Part shown: piece by piece, positions 1 to 5,213 of the stretch | Layout of the letters: every line of letters starts with the position of its first letter | How positions within the stretch are numbered: the first letter of the stretch is position 1 | Assembly (NCBI GenBank): GCA_012799755.1 | Contig: JAAZKQ010000136.1 | Location: 1 to 11,668 of the forward strand | Length of the DNA: 11,668 bases | Reading direction: 5' to 3' | Origin: Lentisphaerota bacterium | GTDB lineage: Bacteria; Verrucomicrobiota; Lentisphaeria; Oligosphaerales; Oligosphaeraceae | Notes under the pieces: generated by a model | What the model was told of the DNA's origin: nothing | Seen by the model: the letters and a program-made list of their open reading frames with translations, nothing else | Database searches by the model: none | Made by a program: the position numbers and the translations under genes

Positions 1-8
1 CGAAACAG

Positions 9-23
9 CACGCTGAAGGCGTG
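9..23. repeat. Small perfect hairpin CACGC-TGAAG-GCGTG
   Basis: A 5-bp perfect stem, CACGC (9-13) with GCGTG (19-23), around a TGAAG loop. It has no T-run on either side, so it is not a convincing terminator. It may be the edge of a dispersed intergenic repeat cut by the window boundary, but that cannot be judged from one copy. Confidence 0.35.
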
Positions 24-71
24 CCACATAGCAGACACGAAGGAGGATTTCCATCGCAAGGCAACAGAAAA

Positions 72-91
72 CAGCCAATTATCAATGGCTG
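72..91. repeat. Inverted repeat CAGCCA...TGGCTG
   Basis: CAGCCA (72-77) and TGGCTG (86-91) are perfectly complementary. Bulging one A extends the pairing to about 8 bp with a three-base loop. There is no T-tract. Its role is unknown: it could be an RNA hairpin or a protein-binding site. Confidence 0.35.
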
Positions 92-290
92 ACCGCTTAC
101 CAAGCAAGGCTGTCGCTTACTCTTTGCTGGGGTGGACGTTGTGGACAAGATGGGTACGGGAGACGATAGCACATGCCGCGGCACCCGGTTTATGACCCCG
201 ACGCCTGTAGTGCCTTGCGGGAGCGCCACAAGCGGCAGAATGCTTCACTGTTCCACTGTCATCTCGCCTGCCTGAAGGGCGGCAATCACC

Positions 291-323
291 CGTCGCGGAG
301 GCTCCTTTGGCCTACCCGCGACG
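291..323 (-). terminator. Strong hairpin just past the isomerase stop codon
   Basis: CGTCGCG (291-297) pairs perfectly with CGCGACG (317-323). The stem extends through the next G:C pair and, after a 2-nt bulge, four more pairs (AGGC with GCCT), leaving a TCCTTTG loop. It lies 13 nt beyond the stop codon of the minus-strand isomerase gene, where a transcript end is expected. On the minus strand it is not followed by a T-run, so it is not a canonical intrinsic terminator. It may protect the 3' end or help factor-dependent termination. Confidence 0.4.
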
Positions 324-336
324 CTTTGGCAGCGAC

Positions 337-1116
337 TTACATCGCGAAAATTTTGTCCATATCCTCGCTCACGTTGCGAGCCTGGGCGGCGGCGTCATCG
401 CCTTCGCCCCGCAATTCGGCGGTGATCACGTCGTTATAGCCGACGGCGCGCAGCGCCGCCATCACTGCCGGCCAGTTGACCGTGCCCTTGAGGAGACTGG
501 TCCAAGCGTGCTTGCTGCTGTCAAAGCCCTTGATGTGCACCTTTTTCAGGCGCTTGCCCAGGCTCTTGATCCAGTGTTCGGGATAGCCATAGGCGAGGAT
601 GTTACCGACATCGAAATAGGCCGCCAGCCAAGGGCTGTTGAAGCTGTCAACATAGCTGCAGAATTCAATGGGGCTGAGGAGGAAACGATTCCAGACGTTT
701 TCGATGGCGATTATGACACGCTTTTCGGCGTAGGCGGGCAGCATGCGGCGAATTTCAGCCTGTGAACGCTCCCATGCCTGCTCATAGGTGACATCGGGCT
801 TGACCACCGCCGGCACCAACAACACCGTATCGGCCCCCAGCGCCTCCGCTGTTGCCAAGGACGCCATCATACCCTCGACTGATTTTGCCCGCACGGCCGG
901 ATCAGCGTCGGACAAAGGAGAAGACCAATGCGCCTGATTCATGACACTGGGGACGCGGATGCCGGCGGCGTCAGCAGCGGCGCGGTACTGCCGGCGTTCC
1001 GCATCCGTCGCAAGGGTCGGAATCTCCACACAGGCAAAGCCCAGCGCAGCCGCCTGAGCAAACTTTTCCTCGACTGTGGCGCCTGGGAGAAATCCGTAAC
1101 AAATACCTTTTTGCAT
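337..1116 (-). CDS. Sugar-phosphate isomerase/epimerase (AP-endonuclease-2-like TIM barrel)
   Basis: A 259-residue cytoplasmic protein of the xylose-isomerase-like TIM-barrel family (PF01261). Members interconvert sugars or sugar phosphates, such as ketose 3-epimerases and hexulose/xylulose-5-phosphate isomerases, using a divalent metal. The expected metal-binding set is visible: Glu139 in IAIENVWN, Asp169 in YFDVGN, His194 in KVHIKGFD and Glu234 in TAELRG. GADTVLLVP near residue 95 is a typical strand. The ENVWNRFLLSP and DVGN...YPEHWI pattern resembles the L-ribulose/L-xylulose-5-phosphate 3-epimerase-like branch, but the substrate cannot be read from sequence. I chose ATG at 1116 because AAGGGG lies 9 nt upstream and the barrel begins there. 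An in-frame ATG at 1278 would add 54 residues unlike the family. The gene is divergent from hisC and no sugar-pathway partner is adjacent. Confidence 0.85.
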   Translation of the reverse strand: MQKGICYGFLPGATVEEKFAQAAALGFACVEIPTLATDAERRQYRAAADAAGIRVPSVMNQAHWSSPLSDADPAVRAKSVEGMMASLATAEALGADTVLLVPAVVKPDVTYEQAWERSQAEIRRMLPAYAEKRVIIAIENVWNRFLLSPIEFCSYVDSFNSPWLAAYFDVGNILAYGYPEHWIKSLGKRLKKVHIKGFDSSKHAWTSLLKGTVNWPAVMAALRAVGYNDVITAELRGEGDDAAAQARNVSEDMDKIFAM

Positions 1117-1156
1117 GGTCCTTTTCCCCTTCGTTGAGTGAGATACTACCGTTGCT

Positions 1157-1174
1157 CGGCGCGACTTCGCGCCG
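1157..1174. promoter_or_regulatory. Perfect inverted repeat upstream of the isomerase gene
   Basis: CGGCGCG (1157-1163) and CGCGCCG (1168-1174) form a 7-bp perfect stem around ACTT. It lies 41-58 nt upstream of the isomerase start, between the candidate promoter and the gene. It could be a 5'-leader hairpin or an operator. No regulator is encoded nearby. Confidence 0.35.
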
Positions 1175-1205
1175 CATCTTGGGACGATTGGAACAATAAT
1201 CAGCA

Positions 1206-1234
1206 AATATAAGGTCTGGTAACGGAAGAGGCAA
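1206..1234 (-). promoter_or_regulatory. Candidate sigma-70-type promoter for the isomerase gene
   Basis: On the minus strand, TTGCCT (1234-1229) and TATATT (1211-1206) are separated by 17 nt. The -10 hexamer matches the consensus at 5 of 6 bases and the -35 is weak (3 of 6). Transcription would start near 1199, giving a leader of about 83 nt that contains the hairpin at 1157-1174. For hisC on the plus strand, only a -10-like TATAGT at 1251-1256 was seen, without a good -35. Confidence 0.35.
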
Positions 1235-1367
1235 AGGCGCGGCGGCGGTTTATAGTACGGGTTTCGGCGCGAAAACACCCCGCAAGGTGCAGCCGCGCCG
1301 GCACTCTCACGCCCCTAAACCAACAGCAGCGCCTTCAGACAATAGACTAGCAGCTTCGAGAAAAACC

Positions 1368-2423
1368 ATGTCTTACGCACGGCCCAACATCGCCCGCATC
1401 GCGGGCTACACGCCAGGCGAACAGCCCAAGGGGCAACGCCTCACCAAGCTCAACACCAACGAAAACCCATACCCGCCATCCCCAGCGGTCATTGACGCCC
1501 TGCGGAACTTTCCCGCCGAGCGCCTGAAGCTGTATCCCGTTCCTGGCGCGGACGGCGTCCGCGAAGCCGCCGCCGAGCTCTTCGGCATTGACAGCAAACA
1601 AGTCCTCTGCGGCAATGGCTCGGACGACCTGTTGACCATCGCCCTGCGCAGCTTTGTTGATCAGGGCGGCGGCTTCGCCTATACTGAGCCAAGCTACTCG
1701 CTCTACCCCGTCCTCGCCGATATCCAGGGCGCCCGCAAAATGCCCGTCGCGCTCGACAAGAATTTCATGCTGCCGGAAAACGCCGCCGAGCTCGCCGCCG
1801 GCGCAACGCTGTTCATCATGGCCCGTCCTAACGCCCCCACCGGCAACAGCTTCCCCAAAGAACGCGTCAGCAAACTTTGCCGTGAATTCCCGGGCGTGGT
1901 CTGGGTTGACGAAGCCTACGCCGATTTCGCCGATGACAACTGCATGGACCTGCTGCAGCACTTCCCCAATCTCGTCGTCTCCCGCACACTCTCTAAAAGC
2001 TATTCGCTGGCCGGCCTGCGGCTGGGCTTGGCCTGCGCCGCGCCCGAACTGATTGCCGAGATGGACAAAGTGCGCGACTCCTACAACATTGACATGATCA
2101 CCCAAGCATTGGCAATCGCCGCCCTCAAGGATAGCGCCGCCATGCGCGAAAATGTCCGCCGCATCCGCGCGTCGCGGGAGAAGCTCCGCAGCGAGTTGCA
2201 GGCCATGGGCTGCGAGGTGCTGCCCTCCGAAGCAAACTTCGTTTTTGTCAAACCGCCACGGCCGGCGGCTGAGCTCTTCCAGACCTTGCGCACCCGCGGC
2301 TTCCTGGTGCGCTATTTCAATCTTCCCAGGATATCGGAGTACCTCCGCATTACCATTGGTAATGAAGAAGACATGGCCGCGTTCTGCGCGACCTGTCGTG
2401 AACTCTTCTCAGCCGGCGAATGA
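1368..2423 (+). CDS. hisC: Histidinol-phosphate aminotransferase
   Basis: A 351-residue class I/II (fold type I) PLP aminotransferase, close to the usual HisC length. HisC converts imidazole-acetol phosphate and glutamate to histidinol phosphate in histidine biosynthesis. Visible landmarks are the N-terminal NENPYPPSP substrate-binding motif (residues 31-39), CGNGSDD (81-87) that contacts the PLP phosphate, RPNAPTG (153-159) in place of the common NPNNPTG, VDEAYADF (180-187) with Asp181 and Tyr184, and SRTLSKSYSLAGLRLG with the Schiff-base lysine at 210. EYLRITIG (324-331) has the carboxylate-binding Arg327. I chose ATG at 1368 because family proteins begin with this ARPNIARIAGY-like segment. 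ATG at 1287 would add 27 unrelated residues, and the Shine-Dalgarno is weak for both. No other his genes are present. Related aminotransferases acting on aromatic amino acids are possible but less likely. Confidence 0.93.
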   Translation: MSYARPNIARIAGYTPGEQPKGQRLTKLNTNENPYPPSPAVIDALRNFPAERLKLYPVPGADGVREAAAELFGIDSKQVLCGNGSDDLLTIALRSFVDQGGGFAYTEPSYSLYPVLADIQGARKMPVALDKNFMLPENAAELAAGATLFIMARPNAPTGNSFPKERVSKLCREFPGVVWVDEAYADFADDNCMDLLQHFPNLVVSRTLSKSYSLAGLRLGLACAAPELIAEMDKVRDSYNIDMITQALAIAALKDSAAMRENVRRIRASREKLRSELQAMGCEVLPSEANFVFVKPPRPAAELFQTLRTRGFLVRYFNLPRISEYLRITIGNEEDMAAFCATCRELFSAGE

Positions 2424-2446
2424 GCCTTGGGGCACGCATCGCAACC

Positions 2447-2451
2447 AGGAG
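2447..2451 (+). promoter_or_regulatory. Ribosome binding site that decides a GTG start
   Basis: AGGAG at 2447-2451 is followed by a 6-nt spacer and GTG at 2458. This fixes the start of the next gene at GTG. The open frame extends hundreds of bases upstream, but there it only shadows hisC. Confidence 0.75.
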
Positions 2452-2457
2452 CGACTT

Positions 2458-3381
2458 GTGAAAAAAATCATCGTCCTTTGCCTCGTTGTTCTTTGCCTTT
2501 GCGCCTGTGACCTGTCGGCCCGGAGTCTGAAAGTGCTCACCATCGGCAACAGCTTTGCCGACAGTGTGTTCGGCTATCTGCCGCCCATTGCGGCAGCTGT
2601 GCCGGACTGCGAGCTGCTGCTTGACCGCGCCAATATCGGCGGTTGTTCGCTGGAGCGGCACTGGCGCGAAGTGGAAAAAGCCGAAGCCGATCCGAGCTAT
2701 AAGCCCTACGGCGGCAAATACACTCTCAAGGACAAACTGACCAGCCAGGCATGGGACATCATCACCATGCAGCAGGTGTCCCATCAGAGCTATAAGCCCG
2801 AAAGTTATGAGCCCTGGTTCAAGAATCTCTACGACTATGTGCGCCGCCATGCCCCGCAGGCGGAAATCGTCATCCAGATGACCTGGGCCTATCGCAGCGA
2901 CCATCCTCTTTTCACGAAAACTCTGCTTGGCGGGCAGGAAGAAATGTTCAGCAAACTCTTCGCTGCCTACAACCAGCTCGCCACCAACTACCAGCTGCGC
3001 GTCATCCCCACCGGCTTGGCCGTACAGCTGGCCCGCCGAAACCAAGCCGTCAAATTCGTGCCCGGCAAAACGTACAGCAAGGAAGAACTCGCCCAATTCG
3101 TGCGCCCGCAACTCCCCGAGAGCTCCGCTGGTTCCCTCATCACCGGGTACTTCTGGCGAAAAAACAAGGACGGCAGCTACTTCCTCCACAATGACCTCAT
3201 TCACCTCAATCAGCGCGGCAAGTACCTGCAAGCCTGCATCTGGTTCGCCGAGCTATACGGCCAAAAAACCGACGTGATCTCCTTCGTGCCGGAAAAAATG
3301 GACCCCGCCGACGCCGCCTTCCTCCGCCAAATGGCGCAGAATGCCTTGGACGAATATCAGCAGCCGGCCAAAAAACAATAG
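2458..3381 (+). CDS. Exported DUF4886-type SGNH-like hydrolase, probable lipoprotein
   Basis: A 307-residue protein starting at GTG with a good AGGAG site. Residues 1-17 are a basic, hydrophobic signal (KK then IIVLCLVVLCLCAC). L14-C15-A16-C17 fits a lipobox, so a lipoprotein with Cys17 as the lipidated residue is plausible. A signal peptidase I site after Ala21 is the alternative. The mature part matches my recollection of the DUF4886 family, related to SGNH/GDSL esterases: KVLTIGNSFADS (25-36) with candidate nucleophile Ser32, IGGCSLERHW (60-69), TMQQVSHQSY (103-112), and HNDLIHLNQRGKYL (244-257), whose Asp246-x-x-His249 fits the catalytic Asp/His block. The family is thought to act on polysaccharide acyl groups, but the substrate is unknown. 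It follows hisC by 34 bp and probably shares its transcript, without an obvious functional link. Confidence 0.8.
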   Translation: MKKIIVLCLVVLCLCACDLSARSLKVLTIGNSFADSVFGYLPPIAAAVPDCELLLDRANIGGCSLERHWREVEKAEADPSYKPYGGKYTLKDKLTSQAWDIITMQQVSHQSYKPESYEPWFKNLYDYVRRHAPQAEIVIQMTWAYRSDHPLFTKTLLGGQEEMFSKLFAAYNQLATNYQLRVIPTGLAVQLARRNQAVKFVPGKTYSKEELAQFVRPQLPESSAGSLITGYFWRKNKDGSYFLHNDLIHLNQRGKYLQACIWFAELYGQKTDVISFVPEKMDPADAAFLRQMAQNALDEYQQPAKKQ

Positions 3382-3395
3382 ACGGCTGCCGGGGA

Positions 3396-3409
3396 TGTCG
3401 TTCACGACA
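3396..3409. repeat. Small hairpin between the DUF4886 gene and dgkA
   Basis: TGTCG (3396-3400) and CGACA (3405-3409) enclose a TTCA loop in the 82-bp gap. GCAGCC (3360-3365) and GGCTGC (3384-3389) also pair around the upstream stop codon. Neither is followed by a T-run. They could be part of an RNA processing or pause site, but nothing more can be said. Confidence 0.3.
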
Positions 3410-3463
3410 AGACCGGTGACAAAGCAGCAACGGCGTCATCGGACATCATGAAGAGAATCTGCC

Positions 3464-3850
3464 ATGCAGCACGACTCACAGCCAGCCAAACCGCCGCGTT
3501 TCAGCGGCCTTGAGCACTTTTGTCGCTCCTGCACCTATACGGCGGCGGGCCTGCGCGCAGCTTGTAAAGAGGCCGCTTTCCGGCAGGAACTCCTGCTCGG
3601 ACTGGTGACGGTGCCCCTGTCGCTGCTGCTACCTTTGGACGGTCTCTTAGTGCTTCTCCTGAATCTCTGCTGGCTGGCCGTCCTCAGCTGCGAGCTGCTC
3701 AACAGCGCCATTGAGTCCGTCGTTGACTTGGCATCGCCTGATTATCACGAATTGGCCAAGCGCGCCAAGGATCTCGGCAGCGCCGCCGTCGGCGTCGCCC
3801 TGACGGCGCTGGCGCTAAGCTGGGCTTACGCGCTCTGGCAGCTTGCCTGA
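3464..3850 (+). CDS. dgkA: Diacylglycerol/undecaprenol kinase, DgkA type
   Basis: A 128-residue integral inner-membrane kinase of the prokaryotic DgkA family (PF01219), close to the usual 120-130 residues. It phosphorylates diacylglycerol, or undecaprenol in many lineages, recycling lipids from envelope synthesis. The signature ELLNSAIESVVD (77-88) followed by YHELAKRAKDLGSAAV (94-109) closely matches the E. coli enzyme and includes the catalytic glutamates Glu77 and Glu84, Asn80, Lys102 and Asp103. An amphipathic KEAAFRQE (35-42) precedes three membrane segments at about 43-58, 60-80 and 105-127. The N-terminal 20 residues are polar and variable. The Shine-Dalgarno is poor (AAGAGAA). The TGA stop at 3848-3850 overlaps the first GATC of the repeat array. 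Diacylglycerol and undecaprenol specificity cannot be separated here. Confidence 0.93.
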   Translation: MQHDSQPAKPPRFSGLEHFCRSCTYTAAGLRAACKEAAFRQELLLGLVTVPLSLLLPLDGLLVLLLNLCWLAVLSCELLNSAIESVVDLASPDYHELAKRAKDLGSAAVGVALTALALSWAYALWQLA

Positions 3851-3966
3851 TCAGGCGGATCAATTGGATCAGCAGACGGATCGGGCGGATCGGGCGGATC
3901 AGACGGATCGGGTTGACGGATCGGGTTGGCGGATCGGGTTGGCGGATCAGACGGATCGGGTGGATC
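3849..3966. repeat. Left array of 9-13-bp GATC tandem repeats
   Basis: Twelve GATC sites occur in 118 bp, at 3849, 3858, 3867, 3879, 3888, 3897, 3906, 3919, 3932, 3945, 3954 and 3963. Spacings are 9, 9, 12, 9, 9, 9, 13, 13, 13, 9 and 9 bp. The basic unit is GATCRGRCG, and the 13-bp form is GATCGGGTTGRCG. The array begins at the dgkA stop codon. It has no unique spacers, so it is not CRISPR. In one frame it reads as Asp-Gln-Ala/Asp-Arg-Ala repeats, but 13-bp units break the frame and no start or ribosome site supports translation. It is related in inverted orientation to the array at 4913-5059. Confidence 0.9.
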
Positions 3967-4022
3967 GAGCTGCAAAGCAAGGTAACAGCCAGCCGATCAG
4001 AGGGAGTTATTTCAGGCCCGCT

Positions 4023-4772
4023 TTAGTTCAACTCAACAGTTCCTTTACAGCGCGGATATGCGGAGCAGCCCCAGAATTGAGAGCCGGCGCGCTGTCCGGT
4101 CTTTACAGTCCGCAGCACCATTTCCTTGCCGCACTGTGGACAAGTCGGGGTTGCTACGCATGGGACGCCCTCCTCGTCATTCTGTCGTGTTCGCTCTGCC
4201 ATTCGCGCAGCGGCAAGTTGTTCGCTATAGCCGCCCTCTTCAACAAATTTCTCTTCCAAGGTATTGATTTGCTGGTCAAGCAAATAATTCGCTTGATTGA
4301 TCAGGCAAATTAGCGCGTTTGCCCGCACTGCGGGATCGGCATGCTCCAGCCACGGCGCGTAGAGTGCCCAGCGTTCAGCATCCGTCAAGTTTATCATTGC
4401 CCTCGAATCGTTTTGTTCGGCACGCAATCTTGCCGGAACGCGACGAACATCGTCAGCTTCTGGAGAGTCATGCGGCCATTGCGGCATATGACGTTGCCGC
4501 AGAAAGTCTTCAAAGTCCAACAGTAATTCGTCGAGGCTAGCTCGGGCAACATTCATCAAGCGTAACTCGGTCTGTGAAGACGTACCGCCAGCGCGACTAC
4601 CCTCAGCGATGTTCTGTCTGCCCGAACGCGCAGCCTGAATCATTTGATCAACAGTCCGCGAACGATTATCAAGAAAAGCTTCGCAGAACCAGTAGGTACC
4701 ATCGTAGATGATTGTCGCCGTCTGAAAACTTAGGGATTGCCGATATCCACCACTTGGGCGCAATCTGCTCAT
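4023..4772 (-). CDS. Four-helix-bundle 'suffix' protein fused to a topoisomerase-type C4 zinc finger
   Basis: A 249-residue protein in two parts. Residues 1-95 match the four-helix-bundle family of the 23S rRNA intervening-sequence proteins (S23/IVP, related to Avd of diversity-generating retroelements): SGGYRQSLSFQ, RSRTVDQMIQAARSGRQNIAEGS (37-59) and TELRLMNVARASLDELLLDFEDFLRQR (68-94) are characteristic. Residues 150-197 form a helical 'suffix' (ANALICLINQANYLLDQQIN and onward). The C-terminus is a zinc finger like the C4 repeats of topoisomerase IA: CPQCG (211-215) and GCSAYPRC (235-242), ligands Cys211, Cys214, Cys236 and Cys242. No catalytic residues are seen, so nucleic-acid binding is the likely activity and its function is unknown. 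The start at 4772 begins the conserved domain but has a weak ribosome site. It is flanked by inverted GATC arrays, is lower in GC than its neighbours, and lies antisense to dgkA and fmt. All this suggests acquisition. Confidence 0.85.
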   Translation of the reverse strand: MSRLRPSGGYRQSLSFQTATIIYDGTYWFCEAFLDNRSRTVDQMIQAARSGRQNIAEGSRAGGTSSQTELRLMNVARASLDELLLDFEDFLRQRHMPQWPHDSPEADDVRRVPARLRAEQNDSRAMINLTDAERWALYAPWLEHADPAVRANALICLINQANYLLDQQINTLEEKFVEEGGYSEQLAAARMAERTRQNDEEGVPCVATPTCPQCGKEMVLRTVKTGQRAGSQFWGCSAYPRCKGTVELN

Positions 4773-4863
4773 GAAGGGCTCGCATACATAAGGTGATTAG
4801 GAAGTAAAAACTATTGCAAAACGCCTTCATAAAATTACATTTAAAGAAAAAATAGCAACTTCA

Positions 4864-4892
4864 ATAATAGCATTTTATGCAATTACATGCAA
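4864..4892 (-). promoter_or_regulatory. Candidate promoter of the four-helix-bundle gene
   Basis: On the minus strand, TTGCAT (4892-4887) and TATTAT (4869-4864) are separated by 17 nt, in an AT-rich stretch (about 4790-4910) unlike the rest of the window. Transcription would start near 4857, about 85 nt before the start codon. Two direct copies of ATTGCAT (plus-strand ATGCAAT at 4877-4883 and 4887-4893), spaced 10 bp, overlap the -35 and spacer. A GCAT-TTT-ATGC inverted repeat is at 4870-4880. These could be an operator. Confidence 0.45.
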
Positions 4893-4912
4893 TCCCTGCG
4901 ACTGATTAAACT

Positions 4913-5059
4913 GATCAGACGACCTGATCCGCCTGATGATTAGCCTGATCCGCCTGATGATTAGCCAGATCCGCCTGATCAAACCACCGGATCCGTCCGA
5001 TCCGTCCGATCCGTCCGATCCGTCTGATGATCCGCCTGATCCGCCTGATCCGCCTGATC
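4913..5059. repeat. Right array of GATC tandem repeats, inverted relative to the left array
   Basis: Thirteen GATC sites occur in 147 bp, at 4913, 4926, 4947, 4968, 4977, 4990, 4999, 5008, 5017, 5029, 5038, 5047 and 5056. Plus-strand units are GATCCGTCC and GATCCGCCT, the complements of the left-array units. Spacings are 13, 21, 21, 9, 13, 9, 9, 9, 12, 9, 9 and 9. Two nearly identical 21-bp units (4926-4967) contain an internal GATGATTAGC. Several units hold GATG where one base departs from GATC. Open frames through it (Asp-Pro-Pro, Asp-Pro-Ser, Ile-Arg-Arg strings) are repeat artefacts. Confidence 0.9.
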
Positions 5060-5099
5060 CGAAGCCAGGCCCGCCGCCGGCTCGCCGTTTTTGCCCATT

Positions 5100-5128
5100 C
5101 TTTCATATTGTTTCTTGGGCATTATATT
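5100..5128 (+). promoter_or_regulatory. Weak candidate promoter upstream of fmt
   Basis: CTTTCA (5100-5105) and TATATT (5123-5128) are separated by 17 nt in a T-rich stretch between the right GATC array and fmt. The -10 matches 5 of 6 consensus bases and the -35 only 3. It would give a leader of about 78 nt. It matters because the cassette separates fmt from upstream plus-strand genes, so fmt probably needs a promoter here. The evidence is only the hexamers. Confidence 0.25.
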
Positions 5129-5213
5129 GCTTTCAATTGTTTTTATGGCCGTCTGCCGCGCATCCAATCGCGCTACGCCCTACCCTTTTCCCACCGAAGC
5201 ACAGTCAGTCCTT

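Larger units (their letters stand above)
1..290. other. Left-edge region with no recognisable gene
   Basis: I recognise no gene in this stretch. Short reading frames exist, for example a 36-residue one starting with ATG at 85 and a longer one starting at 173 that runs into the gene on the opposite strand. None has a well-placed ribosome binding site or a recognisable product. A Shine-Dalgarno-like AAGGAGGA at about 40-47 has no start codon at a suitable distance. A perfect 10-bp palindrome, TGCCGCGGCA, lies at 174-183. The stretch could be intergenic, or it could hold the decayed end of a gene to the left of the window. Confidence 0.5.
3849..5059. mobile_element. Putative repeat-bounded cassette with one four-helix-bundle gene
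   Basis: Two arrays of the same GATC repeat family in opposite orientation bracket one minus-strand gene. Segments 3849-3918 and 4981-5050 (reverse complement) align over 70 bp with about 58 matches and the same unit lengths 9-9-12-9-9-9-13. The interior has lower GC than the flanking housekeeping genes, especially 4790-4910. No transposase, target-site duplication or att site is visible. It is therefore a candidate mobile or passively inserted unit only. The gene family occurs in 23S rRNA intervening sequences, which are also bounded by inverted repeats. Confidence 0.4.

Noticed and set aside
93..270. Short frame containing GVDVVDKM, reminiscent of a cyclophilin C-terminus
   Set aside because: Only a few residues resemble the motif, the rest does not continue the family, and there is no start or upstream domain in the window.
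307..765. 152-codon plus-strand frame opposite the isomerase gene
   Set aside because: It is antisense to a gene with clear metal-site motifs. It has no family match or ribosome site.
1347..2105. 252-codon open frame antisense to hisC
   Set aside because: It mirrors hisC codon bias, and the sense strand holds all HisC motifs.
2152..2457. Long upstream extension of the DUF4886 frame overlapping hisC
   Set aside because: This part is the out-of-frame shadow of hisC. The real start is GTG 2458, with AGGAG and a signal peptide.
3849..5059. CRISPR array
   Set aside because: Units are 9-13 bp with no unique 30-bp spacers, and there are no cas genes.
5091..5213. N-terminal extension of Fmt with a hydrophobic, membrane-like segment
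   Set aside because: Fmt is cytosolic and its first strand starts just after ATG 5214. The upstream stretch looks like open intergenic sequence.
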